The notes under the pieces were generated by a model. It ran no database searches and was not told where the DNA came from. It was given only the letters and a program-made list of their open reading frames with translations. 64,000 bases of DNA from assembly GCA_002162755.1 (NCBI GenBank), contig MAAS01000019.1, positions 1-64,000 of the forward strand, in the 5' to 3' direction. The position numbers were made by a program, and so were the translations under genes. This stretch comes from Gammaproteobacteria bacterium 50_400_T64 (GTDB lineage Bacteria; Pseudomonadota; Gammaproteobacteria; Pseudomonadales; Porticoccaceae). This document shows, piece by piece, positions 38,160-47,209 of this stretch (the stretch's first letter is position 1; each line of letters starts with the position of its first letter).

Positions 38160-41100
38160 ATGCCTCAATCTGAATTCAACACCCCCGCCGCCAACAAAGC
38201 CGGTGATCGCCGCCACTGGGGTCAACTTTACGGCGCAGCTAAATCCCTGGCGATTATGTCGGCGGCAAAAAAACACAATGGTTTGACCCTGGTACTAACA
38301 GAGTCGGCTAAAGCCGCTGCCGCCCTCGAACAGGAATTACAGTTTTTCAGCGATAACGAACAGCTGCCGGTGCTCCACCTGCCCGACTGGGAAACCCTGC
38401 CCTACGATTTATTTTCACCCCACCAGGATATTATTTCCGAGCGCCTGCAAACCCTGCACCTGCTGCCCGATATAACACGCGGTGTATTGGTAGTACCCGC
38501 CTCCACCGCCATGCACCGCCTGCCTCCGGCCAGCTATATCGCCGGTAATAGCTTCGTTTATAAAGTTGGCGAAAAGCTCGACATTGACGCCTTGCGCCAA
38601 CAATTCCAGCGGGCTGGCTACCACTGCGTCGATACGGTTTACGAGCACGGTGAATATGCGGTGCGCGGTGCGCTGATCGATGTGTTCCCTATGGGATCAA
38701 AGCATCCCTTTCGCATCGACCTGTTCGACGATGAAATAGAAACCCTGCGCAGCTTTGATTCTGAAAGCCAGCTCACGCTGGAAAAAACCGATAGCATCGC
38801 CCTTCTCCCGGCCAAAGAATTCCCGCAAACCGACGCCGGCACCAAGCGCTTTCTCGACAACTGGCATCTGCAATTTGACGCCGACCCCCGCCAGTGCACC
38901 CTTTATCAAAACATTCGCAGTGGCAATACACCCAGCGGCATCGAATACTATTTACCGCTGTTTTTCGAGCACACCGCCACCCTGTTTGAGCACCTGCCCG
39001 CCAACACCCTTTTATTTGCCGACAGCGAAATTAACGCTGCCGCCAGCAGCTTCTGGCACGAAGCGGCCGACCGCTACGAATCCTACGGTGTTGATCCGAC
39101 GCGGCCACTACTGAAACCTTCTCAACTCTTTATGCCGGTTGATGAGCTGTTCAGCGCCATCGGCAAACTGCCGCGCACCGACATTCAATACCAGAACCTC
39201 AAAGCGGCCAGTGCCAACTATAACTTTGCCACTCAGCTCTTGCCCGACCTGAGCATCGACAGCAAAGCCAGCCAGCCTCTCGATAAACTCGACAACTTTC
39301 TTATCGAGACCGAAGCGCGAACATTGTTCTGCGCGGAATCCCCCGGTCGACGGGAAGTATTGCTAGAACTGTTAAGCGGCATTGGCGTAACCCCCACCGC
39401 CGTCGATTCATGGCAAGATTTTTGTGATGATAAAACCTCAATCTGTATTACCGTTTACCCCCTTGAGCGCGGCCTGCAACTCGACACCCCTGCGGTTAAT
39501 TTAATTAGTGAAAGCGAATTATTCGGCCAGCAAATTCTGCAACGCCGCCGTCGCTCCCGGCAAAAAGAGGGTGCCGAACAAATTGTCAAAAACCTCACCG
39601 AACTGCAAATCGGCGCACCCGTGGTACACATCGACCACGGCGTCGGTCGCTATGCCGGTTTGACTACCATGGAAATGGACGGCGAGCCGCTGGAATTCCT
39701 CGAACTACACTACGCCAACGAGGCCAAACTTTACGTGCCCGTGGCCAACCTGCATTTAATCAGCCGCTACAGTGGTGGCGATGCAGACACCGCGCCACTG
39801 CATATTCTCGGTAGTGAACGCTGGCAAAAAGCCAAAGAAAAAGCCGCCAAACAAATTCGTGACACCGCCGCAGAGCTGTTAAATATTTATGCCCGTCGTG
39901 AAGCCCGTGAAGGCTTCAACTACGAAATGTCGGCTGACGACTACCGTACCTTTTCCGCCGAATTCCCCTTTGAAGAAACCCCCGACCAACTCGACGCCAT
40001 CGAAGCCGTGTGCGCCGACATGACCGGCCCCCAGCCAATGGACAGGCTGATTTGCGGCGATGTCGGCTTCGGCAAAACTGAAGTCGCCATGCGCGCCGCT
40101 TTTATTGCCGTGAGTAACAACAAGCAGATCGTGATACTGGTACCGACCACCCTGCTCGCCCAGCAACATTACGACAACTTCAACGACCGCTTCGCCAATT
40201 GGCCGGTAAATATCGAAGTTATTTCTCGCTTTAAAACCGCCAAAGAACACGATGCCGTTTTTGAGAAAACCGCCAGCGGCGATATCGACATTCTTATCGG
40301 CACCCACAAATTATTGAGCAGCAAAATCAAATACCGCGACCTCGGCCTGCTGGTTATCGACGAAGAGCATCGCTTCGGGGTTAATCAAAAAGAAAAGTTG
40401 AAGTCGATGCGCAGCGAAGTCGACATACTCACCCTCACTGCCACCCCTATTCCACGCACCTTAAATATGGCCATGGGCGGCATTCGTGATTTATCAATTA
40501 TTGCCACGCCACCGGCCCGTCGCCTGTCGGTAAAAACCTTCGTCCACCAAAACGAAACCCGTGTGGTGCGCGAAGCGATACTGCGCGAAGTACTGCGCGG
40601 CGGCCAGGTTTACTACCTGCACAACGAGGTGAAAAGTATTGAACGCACGGCCAGTGAACTGCAGGCCATGTTGCCCGAGGCGCGCATTGATATTGCCCAC
40701 GGCCAAATGCGCGAGCGCGATTTGGAAAAAGTGATGGCCGATTTCTATCACCAGCGCTGTAATATTCTGGTTTGCACCACGATTATCGAAACCGGTATCG
40801 ACGTGCCCAGCGCCAACACCATTATTATCGATAGAGCCGACAAGCTCGGCCTCGCCCAGCTCCACCAGTTGCGCGGCCGGGTCGGACGCTCACACCACCA
40901 GGCCTACGCTTATTTGTTAACGCCCGACCCCAAGCAAATGAGCACTGATGCCCACAAGCGACTCGAAGCCATTAGCGCCGCCGACCAACTCGGCTCCGGC
41001 TTTACCCTCGCTACTCACGATCTCGAGATACGCGGCGCCGGTGAATTGCTCGGCGACGGCCAGAGTGGCCACATTCACAGCATTGGCTTTTCGTTGTACA

Positions 41101-41627
41101 TGGATTTACTCGAACGCGCTGTGCACGCTATCCAACAGGGAAAAACACCCGATATCGACAGTGCCCTCAACCCGGTAGTCGACGTCAATTTAAATATCCC
41201 CGCGTTAATACCGGATGATTATTTACCCGACATTCACACTCGCCTGATTCTCTATAAACGTATCGGCAGCACCGAAAATGCTGCACAACTGCGTGAACTA
41301 CAGGTCGAAATGATCGACCGCTTTGGCCTTTTGCCCGACCCCGTAAAAAACCTGTTCCGCGTCACCAGCCTGCGCCATCGCGCCGAGCAACTGGGCATTA
41401 TTAAACTACAGGCAGGCGCTGGCGGCGGTACGGTCGAATTCGGTAAAGAAACGGCCGTCGAGCCGATGACCATCGTGCAACTGGTACAACAGCAAGGCGA
41501 TATCTTTCGGCTACAAGGTGCGACACAATTGCGTTATAACGTCGATATGCACAGCGCCGAAGAGCGCCTGCAAAACTGCGAAGAATTGCTCGAGCTACTG
41601 GCTCCCCAACAGAAACAGGTCGCCTGA
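38160..41627 (+). CDS. mfd: Mfd, transcription-repair coupling factor
   Basis: Mfd removes stalled RNA polymerase at DNA lesions and recruits UvrA. The protein has 1155 residues from ATG 38160; the TTG at 38154 is a weaker choice. The order is UvrB-like domains (WETLPYDLFSPHQDIISERL near residue 75), the CarD-like polymerase-interaction domain (GAPVVHIDHGVGRYAGLTTM near 485), helicase motifs (MDRLICGDVGFGKTEVAMRA, LLVIDEEHRFGVNQKEKLKS, LTATPIPRTLNMAM), the RecG-like part (QLHQLRGRVGRSHHQAYAYL) and the C-terminal TRCF domain. It is followed immediately by csiV. Confidence 0.97.
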   Translation: MPQSEFNTPAANKAGDRRHWGQLYGAAKSLAIMSAAKKHNGLTLVLTESAKAAAALEQELQFFSDNEQLPVLHLPDWETLPYDLFSPHQDIISERLQTLHLLPDITRGVLVVPASTAMHRLPPASYIAGNSFVYKVGEKLDIDALRQQFQRAGYHCVDTVYEHGEYAVRGALIDVFPMGSKHPFRIDLFDDEIETLRSFDSESQLTLEKTDSIALLPAKEFPQTDAGTKRFLDNWHLQFDADPRQCTLYQNIRSGNTPSGIEYYLPLFFEHTATLFEHLPANTLLFADSEINAAASSFWHEAADRYESYGVDPTRPLLKPSQLFMPVDELFSAIGKLPRTDIQYQNLKAASANYNFATQLLPDLSIDSKASQPLDKLDNFLIETEARTLFCAESPGRREVLLELLSGIGVTPTAVDSWQDFCDDKTSICITVYPLERGLQLDTPAVNLISESELFGQQILQRRRRSRQKEGAEQIVKNLTELQIGAPVVHIDHGVGRYAGLTTMEMDGEPLEFLELHYANEAKLYVPVANLHLISRYSGGDADTAPLHILGSERWQKAKEKAAKQIRDTAAELLNIYARREAREGFNYEMSADDYRTFSAEFPFEETPDQLDAIEAVCADMTGPQPMDRLICGDVGFGKTEVAMRAAFIAVSNNKQIVILVPTTLLAQQHYDNFNDRFANWPVNIEVISRFKTAKEHDAVFEKTASGDIDILIGTHKLLSSKIKYRDLGLLVIDEEHRFGVNQKEKLKSMRSEVDILTLTATPIPRTLNMAMGGIRDLSIIATPPARRLSVKTFVHQNETRVVREAILREVLRGGQVYYLHNEVKSIERTASELQAMLPEARIDIAHGQMRERDLEKVMADFYHQRCNILVCTTIIETGIDVPSANTIIIDRADKLGLAQLHQLRGRVGRSHHQAYAYLLTPDPKQMSTDAHKRLEAISAADQLGSGFTLATHDLEIRGAGELLGDGQSGHIHSIGFSLYMDLLERAVHAIQQGKTPDIDSALNPVVDVNLNIPALIPDDYLPDIHTRLILYKRIGSTENAAQLRELQVEMIDRFGLLPDPVKNLFRVTSLRHRAEQLGIIKLQAGAGGGTVEFGKETAVEPMTIVQLVQQQGDIFRLQGATQLRYNVDMHSAEERLQNCEELLELLAPQQKQVA

Positions 41628-42529
41628 TGAAATTACCGATAAAATTTTTGGCTCCGGCTATCCTCGCCCTACTCGCAAGCTCTGGCTACAGCAGCGAAAA
41701 GAAGAGCGATGTAAAGGCCAAACAAAAATGGTATCGGGTGGAAGCCATTATCTTCACCCAGAAAGATGTGTTCGGCGATGAACTCACCTCGCGGGATATT
41801 GTGATGGCCTATCCTGAAAATATGATCGACCTCGATACTAATCATGTTGATTTCACCGCCCTACCGGAGAACGAACGTGAACTCGACGCAGATGTTTATT
41901 CCCTAAAACGTACCGGCGTTTACAAAATACTTTTCCACAAAGCCTGGCGACAGCCTGGGATAGCGCCAGCGGATGCACCGTGGATCAACATTGATATCAG
42001 CGATGAAAACACTGCGCTCAGCGGTAGCCTGCGGGTTTATCTCTCCAGCTACCTGCACCTGGAAAGCAACCTCTGGCATGTTACCTATTCGCCAGATTTC
42101 CAATCACCGGAGCTCCCGTCACCGGACACTGAAACCCTAAGTATTGAGCCGTTAAACAACAACAGGTTAAGTGAAAGTAGCCCGCTCGATCCCTCGCAGG
42201 TAACTCTGCCACACCCGGCACTAAAACCCTGGCCCACGCCTCCTATACCGCTGCTACCCACACCGACCACAGAGCTGGTTGATACAAACACCGATGAAGA
42301 TAACCTTATCACCGCAGACACTAGCCCCATCAACCCTGCTCAGCGACAAATCGAAGAAATCATCCTGCTTAAACAAGCCAGTCGACTAAAGCTAAACAAA
42401 CTGCATTATTTTGATCATCCGAAAATGGGCTTGCTGCTTAGAGTATCTCGCGCCACAGCACCTATTATTGAAAGCCAAGAAGGCATAAAGACGGAAGAAC
42501 CATCAACCATTAGCAAAGCCCTGAACTAG
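41627..42529 (+). CDS. csiV: CsiV-family envelope protein (DUF2803)
   Basis: CsiV was described in Vibrio as a periplasmic peptidoglycan-binding partner needed to activate PBP1A with LpoA. This 300-residue protein starts in the mfd stop (TGATG) and has a signal peptide (LAPAILALLASSGYSSE). The family block is KWYRVEAIIFTQKDVFGDEL near residue 30, followed by TGVYKILFHKAWRQPGIAPA near 96. A Pro/Thr-rich linker (residues 165-225) and a short terminal domain (RLKLNKLHYFDHPKMGLLLR) follow. The position after mfd is also conserved in Pseudomonas. Specific function here is inferred from the family. Confidence 0.8.
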   Translation: MKLPIKFLAPAILALLASSGYSSEKKSDVKAKQKWYRVEAIIFTQKDVFGDELTSRDIVMAYPENMIDLDTNHVDFTALPENERELDADVYSLKRTGVYKILFHKAWRQPGIAPADAPWINIDISDENTALSGSLRVYLSSYLHLESNLWHVTYSPDFQSPELPSPDTETLSIEPLNNNRLSESSPLDPSQVTLPHPALKPWPTPPIPLLPTPTTELVDTNTDEDNLITADTSPINPAQRQIEEIILLKQASRLKLNKLHYFDHPKMGLLLRVSRATAPIIESQEGIKTEEPSTISKALN

Positions 42530-42644
42530 GGCCTGCCAATGTTATTATTGAGAAAAGTTACATTTTAAGCGACAGACTTTCTAACGGAAGTAAGATCACA
42601 TTGGCGTATAATTCGCCCCATTAAATAAACTAACGTGGAATACC

Positions 42645-43139
42645 ATGGAAGCAGCCATTGAAAAACTTTTGTACGCCTCACGCTGGGTACTTGCGCCTTT
42701 ATATCTCGGCTTAAGCTTAGCGCTAGTACTACTCACACTGAAATTTTTTCAGGAAGCCATACACTTTTTCCCACTTGTTTTCAGCGCCAGTGAATCTGAC
42801 CTCGTACTGGTAATACTGTCTTTAGTTGACCTTTCTCTGGTCGGCGGGCTGGTGGTTATGGTCATGCTGAGTGGCTACGAAAACTTTGTTTCGCGTATTG
42901 ATATCGAAAACGGTGAGGAAAAATTATCGTGGCTGGGAAAGATGGATGCTGGCTCGCTTAAACAAAAGGTTGCCGCCTCCATTATCGCTATTTCGTCAAT
43001 TCATTTACTAAAAAAGTTTATGGACGCCAGCGAAATCGAGAATGACAAGCTGATGTGGTACGTCATCATTCATCTCACCTTTGTCGTTTCCGCTATTGGC
43101 ATGGCCTGGGTTGACCGCATGAATAAAAGCTTAAAATAA
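42645..43139 (+). CDS. YqhA-family (UPF0114) membrane protein
   Basis: This 164-residue inner-membrane protein has four helices. Family motifs are [50 protein letters not shown], and [20 protein letters not shown]. The function of UPF0114 is unknown. A -10-like TATAAT occurs upstream (near 42605), and the start has GTGGAA upstream. It is single and convergent with the moa cluster. Confidence 0.9.
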   Translation: MEAAIEKLLYASRWVLAPLYLGLSLALVLLTLKFFQEAIHFFPLVFSASESDLVLVILSLVDLSLVGGLVVMVMLSGYENFVSRIDIENGEEKLSWLGKMDAGSLKQKVAASIIAISSIHLLKKFMDASEIENDKLMWYVIIHLTFVVSAIGMAWVDRMNKSLK

Positions 43140-43174
43140 CCCTATTAAGCTCGAATCAAGTTAAGACTCCTTAT

Positions 43175-43423
43175 TTAACCCCCAGTAACAGGCGGGAAAA
43201 ATGCCACCTCATCACCCTCTTTCAACACAGTGTCGTCGTCACCGATGACTTGATTAACGGCTACTAGCACTTCTTGTTCAGCAAACATCAACTGCCAGCG
43301 ACCACCTTTTTCAGCGAGTTGTTTTTTTAGCTGGGCAACATTGATCGCTGTGGGCAGGGCGAACTCAAGCAATTCCAGTTCGAGCATTTCTCGCAACTGA
43401 GCAAAAAATAATATTTTAATCAC
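43175..43423 (-). CDS. moaD: MoaD, small subunit of molybdopterin synthase
   Basis: This 82-residue beta-grasp sulfur carrier ends in the required Gly-Gly (FFPPVTGG), which is adenylated and thiocarboxylated before dithiolene formation. It begins [20 protein letters not shown]. It overlaps the moaC stop by 4 bp at the 3' end of the cluster. No moaE follows; downstream is the opposite-strand yqhA-like gene. Confidence 0.92.
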   Translation of the reverse strand: MIKILFFAQLREMLELELLEFALPTAINVAQLKKQLAEKGGRWQLMFAEQEVLVAVNQVIGDDDTVLKEGDEVAFFPPVTGG

Positions 43424-43923
43424 GCTGACTCTCCGTCACTATTCCCATCGCTGCGTTGCCAGGGGCCGGTCTTGCCGCCCTCTTTCGTTAATACGCGAAT
43501 ACCGTCGATGGTCATACCAGGGTCAACCGCTTTGCACATGTCAAACAGGGTTAGTGCGGCGACGGATACCGCGGTAAGCGCCTCCATCTCAACACCCGTT
43601 TTACCATCCAGCTTGCACAGGGCCTCGATCCGAATAGCACTGTTATCTAGCTGAACTTCAAAGTCGACCTGCACTTTTGACAGTAATAAGGTGTGGCAAA
43701 GAGGGATTAATTCGGGACAGCGTTTGGCCCCCTGAATACCGGCGATACGCGCCACGGCAAGCACATCACCCTTGGCGTGCCCGCCCTCCTGAATTAGCGC
43801 GAGAGTCTCTGCACGCATGCGCACATAACCTTCGGCAACGGCGATGCGCGTAGTGATCGCCTTACCACTGACATCGACCATAGCGGCTTCGCCCGCCTGA
43901 TTAACGTGGCTCAATTCAGACAT
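43420..43923 (-). CDS. moaC: MoaC, cyclic pyranopterin monophosphate synthase
   Basis: MoaC converts the MoaA product into cyclic pyranopterin monophosphate. The 167-residue protein has the conserved [20 protein letters not shown], then [20 protein letters not shown], and [28 protein letters not shown]. Its Lys-Asp pair at the active site is in the last block. CPEL replaces the usual T-x-x-L just before LIPLCH, a mild variation. Confidence 0.95.
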   Translation of the reverse strand: MSELSHVNQAGEAAMVDVSGKAITTRIAVAEGYVRMRAETLALIQEGGHAKGDVLAVARIAGIQGAKRCPELIPLCHTLLLSKVQVDFEVQLDNSAIRIEALCKLDGKTGVEMEALTAVSVAALTLFDMCKAVDPGMTIDGIRVLTKEGGKTGPWQRSDGNSDGESA

Positions 43924-43953
43924 AAAAGACCTTTTGTTTTATTTGAAACGGGT

Positions 43954-44508
43954 TCAATCGAGTTCTTCGCGACTACCGCAGTCAACGCCGCTGGTTACTT
44001 TTAACTGAGCAACAAAATTACAGGGACGATGACTGGCATCGAGTTGCTGGACAATAATACCGTCCCAGGCGGTGCGGCAAGCATTGGTCGAGCCGGGCAT
44101 ACAGAACACCAGCGTGCCGTTAGACAGCCCACCCAGTGCCCGAGACTGCACAGTAGAAGTGCCAATATCCTGATAGGAAATTTGACGAAACAATTCGCCG
44201 TAACCGTCAATAGTCACATCGAATAAGGGTTCAACGGCCTGGGGTGTCGAGTCCCGTCCGGTAAAACCAGTACCGCCAGTAATGAGTACAACCTGAATAT
44301 CATCCGATGCTATCCAGCGGGCGACAAGGGCGCGGATCTGATAAAGCTCATCTTTGAGAATAATTTTCTCGCCAAGCTGATGACCCGCCTCCAGTAAATT
44401 ATCGACCAGGTACTTACCCGAGGTGTCCGTACTTTCATCGCGACTATCGGAAACCGTTAATACGGCGATCGTCAAAGGCTGAAAGTTTTCTGCGTAATTC
44501 TTTGCCAT
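43954..44508 (-). CDS. moaB: MoaB, molybdopterin adenylyltransferase-type protein
   Basis: This 184-residue MoaB/MogA-fold protein starts at ATG 44508 with AAGGAG eight bases upstream; a GTG three bases earlier is possible. It reads AVLTVSDSRDESTDTSGKYL near residue 14, then VVLITGGTGFTGRDSTPQAV EPLFD (MPT-binding loop), and GALGGLSNGTLVFCMPGST-like sequence later (ALGGLSNGTLVFCMPGSTNA). MoaB proteins bind molybdopterin, but in many bacteria MogA does the adenylation, so the exact role is uncertain. Confidence 0.92.
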   Translation of the reverse strand: MAKNYAENFQPLTIAVLTVSDSRDESTDTSGKYLVDNLLEAGHQLGEKIILKDELYQIRALVARWIASDDIQVVLITGGTGFTGRDSTPQAVEPLFDVTIDGYGELFRQISYQDIGTSTVQSRALGGLSNGTLVFCMPGSTNACRTAWDGIIVQQLDASHRPCNFVAQLKVTSGVDCGSREELD

Positions 44509-44576
44509 CACTTAATCTCCTTTTCTTACCATCATTTCGCTTACTATCACTTCATTAGTACAAGGCTGTTGGAGTA

Positions 44577-45560
44577 CTAGCCACCCAGCATTGCCAGATG
44601 GCTGGTGCCACCGGTGTAACCGTCCTGTAAATAATGGCTAACTTTTTTGTCATTTAATTGCGCTTGCATGTAGGCAATTAATTCGTCTTTTTGATCGGCA
44701 TGCTGAAGGAGGTCGCGCAAGTCGATACCCTTATCTGAGAACAAACAAAGATGCAGTTTACCCGTGGCACTGATGCGTAAACGATTACAGCTGGCACAAA
44801 AGTCCTTGCTATAGGGCATGATCAAACCGATGCGGCCCTGGTAGTCGGGGTGAGAAAACTCTTCGGCCGGGCCTGCGTCTTTCGTGCGTATAGACTGCTC
44901 CCACCCTTCGTTTAATAACCGCTGTTTAATGCTCTCACCAGAGACATGGTTGCGCTGATAAAACTCTTCATTATCGCCCGTTTGCATTAACTCGATAAAA
45001 CGTAGCGTCAGCGGTTTATGCTTGACCCAGGCGAGAAACTGATCGATTTGATTGCCGTTATAAGCACGCATCATCACCACGTTTACTTTGATGGATGTCA
45101 GGCCCAGCTCGGCAGCGCGGTCGAGACCATCGAGTAATTCTTGCAAGCGATGGTGACCGGTAATGGCCTGAAATATTGACGGATCGAGACTATCAATACT
45201 CAGATTAAGCCCATCGAGACCAGCTTTAACCCAGCTATCAATACGCTCGGGCAATTTATAGCCATTGGTCGTAATCACCACCTTTTCAATACCTGGCGTT
45301 TGTTTAACGGCGGCGATAATCTCGGGTAAGTCGCTACGCACCGAGGGCTCACCGCCGGTAATGCGAATCTTGCGTGTACCCGCCTGGGCAAATGCAGCGG
45401 CAATATTGCGAATTTCTTCGAGGCGCAAAAAGCCACCGCCCGCACAACCGCTATCACCTTGATAGCCATCAGGCAGACAATAATTGCAGCTGAAGTTACA
45501 AACGTCAGTAATAGACAGGCGCAAGTAACGGAACTCGCGTCCGAAGTAGTCTTGTAGCAT
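44577..45560 (-). CDS. moaA: MoaA, GTP 3',8-cyclase (radical SAM)
   Basis: MoaA makes 3',8-cH2GTP, the first step of molybdenum-cofactor synthesis. From ATG 45560 the protein (327 residues) begins MLQDYFGREFRYLRLSITDV, the family start. The frame is open 99 bp further up without similarity. The SAM [4Fe-4S] ligands are Cys21, Cys25 and Cys28 (CNFSCNYC). The second cluster ligands are in FCASCNRLRISATGKLHLCL. The C-terminal Gly-Gly (LAMLGG) needed for activity is present. It heads the moaABCD run. Confidence 0.95.
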   Translation of the reverse strand: MLQDYFGREFRYLRLSITDVCNFSCNYCLPDGYQGDSGCAGGGFLRLEEIRNIAAAFAQAGTRKIRITGGEPSVRSDLPEIIAAVKQTPGIEKVVITTNGYKLPERIDSWVKAGLDGLNLSIDSLDPSIFQAITGHHRLQELLDGLDRAAELGLTSIKVNVVMMRAYNGNQIDQFLAWVKHKPLTLRFIELMQTGDNEEFYQRNHVSGESIKQRLLNEGWEQSIRTKDAGPAEEFSHPDYQGRIGLIMPYSKDFCASCNRLRISATGKLHLCLFSDKGIDLRDLLQHADQKDELIAYMQAQLNDKKVSHYLQDGYTGGTSHLAMLGG

Positions 45561-45825
45561 ATCAAACACCTTTCCAATGTCGGGAGGACAGGAGGTTTCC
45601 CCACTATCCCTCTGAATCGTCTGCCTGCCAACACCTATCGTATTGAGCAAAGGCAGCATTCACGGCGTCGGGTTCATACTCACTCGCGCATTAACTGGCG
45701 AGTGATGCTTAGAAGCCCCGTAGCTCGGAGTTTGTTCGTAATTGTTTGTTCTCAGGTCTATACCTGAACGCTCAGTTTATCACAGCGCGGTGATACGAAG
45801 AATGCCCGTCCAGACGCCATAATTA

Positions 45826-47025
45826 TTAACCCGCCACTTTATACACCAGCCGCTTAAATTCGTGACTAAAGGGATGCCAAAAGCCGTAGGCGCGCTGGGT
45901 AAATATCAGCGCCGATACCCCAGCCTGAGGAGAGACCCACGAGTGAGTTCCCGCCATACCGCCCCAATGATATTCACCAATGGCGCTGTCTGGCTCCCCT
46001 TTGGCGGGAGAGTTTTTGATCGCAAAACCCAGACCAAACACCGTATTGGGCATATCCCAGGTGGGTAGCTTAACTTTCAGCCCTTCACGTAACTGATTGG
46101 TGTGCATTAACTCAACGGATTGCGACGATAAAATACGCTGCCCCTGCCACTCCCCACCGTTAATAATCATCTGAATAAAAGTAGTGTAATCAGCGATAGT
46201 GGTCACCAAGCCACCACCACCGGAATGGTAGCTTTTCGGTTCGAGTACGCTGCCAATCATTATATCGGGGCACGATTTAAGCCCCGGCGTCATAGGGTCG
46301 CGCAAGTCGACGGGGGAATAGTGAGTGGTCAGACGGTGGTGGTTTTCTGGCGGCACGTCAAAACCTGTGTCGACCATCGCCAGGGGTTCAAAGATGCGCT
46401 CTTTGAGGAATGCATAAAAACTTTTACCCGACCAGATTTCCACCAGACGCGCCAAAATATCGATACTAATACTGTACTGCCACTCTTCACCGGGTTGATA
46501 CAGAAGAGGCAATTTGGCCAGCTTATCGATCATTTCCGTCAGTGTTGATTCCATGCCCATCATGCGCTGGTCGACGTAGACCTTGTCCACCGGGTTGGTC
46601 ATAAACAAACCGTAAGCAAAGCCCGCTGTGTGGGTAAGCAGGTGGCGAATGGTGGGCGGCGTTTGTAGGGCTTCGGTGTCATCGAGCTCTGTCGCACCCT
46701 TCTTAAGCACCTTCAAGTCTTTGAACTGAGGAATGTACTTTTCGACCGGATCATCGAGATCAAAAGCACCGTCGTCGTAGAGAATCATCGCCGCAGCAGA
46801 GGTGACGATTTTGGTATTGGAATAGGCACGGAAAATAGCATCATCACGCATTGGTGTTTGGGCTTCAATATCCATGTAGCCCCAGGTTTTCACATCGACA
46901 ATATCGGTGCCTTTTAGAATCACCGCCGACAGGCCGCTGACCAGATTGTCATCGACATAGCGCTGCATGGCATCGTGAATTTCACTGAAATCGTAACTTG
47001 AAGGCCTTATCTCTAGTGTGCTAAT
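45826..47025 (-). CDS. Beta-lactamase-family (class C/EstB-like) serine hydrolase
   Basis: This cytoplasmic-looking serine hydrolase of the Beta-lactamase PF00144 type may act as an esterase or transesterase. The nucleophile motif SxxK is in AIFRAYSNTKIVTSAAAMIL, the Tyr motif is probably EEWQYSISIDILARLVE, and the third motif is YHWGGMAGTHSWV. The substrate is unknown. No ATG, GTG or TTG lies between the upstream stop (47038-47040) and ATG 46968, which lacks a SD. ATT at 47025-47023, seven bases after AAAGGAG, is therefore the likely start and gives ISTLEIRPSSYDFSEIHDAM. From ATG 46968 the protein has 380 residues. Confidence 0.85.
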   Translation of the reverse strand: MSTLEIRPSSYDFSEIHDAMQRYVDDNLVSGLSAVILKGTDIVDVKTWGYMDIEAQTPMRDDAIFRAYSNTKIVTSAAAMILYDDGAFDLDDPVEKYIPQFKDLKVLKKGATELDDTEALQTPPTIRHLLTHTAGFAYGLFMTNPVDKVYVDQRMMGMESTLTEMIDKLAKLPLLYQPGEEWQYSISIDILARLVEIWSGKSFYAFLKERIFEPLAMVDTGFDVPPENHHRLTTHYSPVDLRDPMTPGLKSCPDIMIGSVLEPKSYHSGGGGLVTTIADYTTFIQMIINGGEWQGQRILSSQSVELMHTNQLREGLKVKLPTWDMPNTVFGLGFAIKNSPAKGEPDSAIGEYHWGGMAGTHSWVSPQAGVSALIFTQRAYGFWHPFSHEFKRLVYKVAG

Positions 47026-47209
47026 TGTTATTCTCCTTTATTCAATAGATCAGGTTTTAACTGTCATCCTTGTAAGACTAACAATTACCAAAAAGAGTTT
47101 AAACAGGAAGTTGCCACACTAGCTTGAGAACGGGCGCTGCTGGACAGGAGACTAAACAGTCCGGCCGAAATCAGTACCTTAGTACACTGACAACAGTTTT
47201 AGGATAGAC

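Noticed and set aside
42580..42620. Sigma-70 promoter with TATAAT before the YqhA-like gene
   Set aside because: Good -10 but no acceptable -35 at 16-18 bp, so not listed as a feature.
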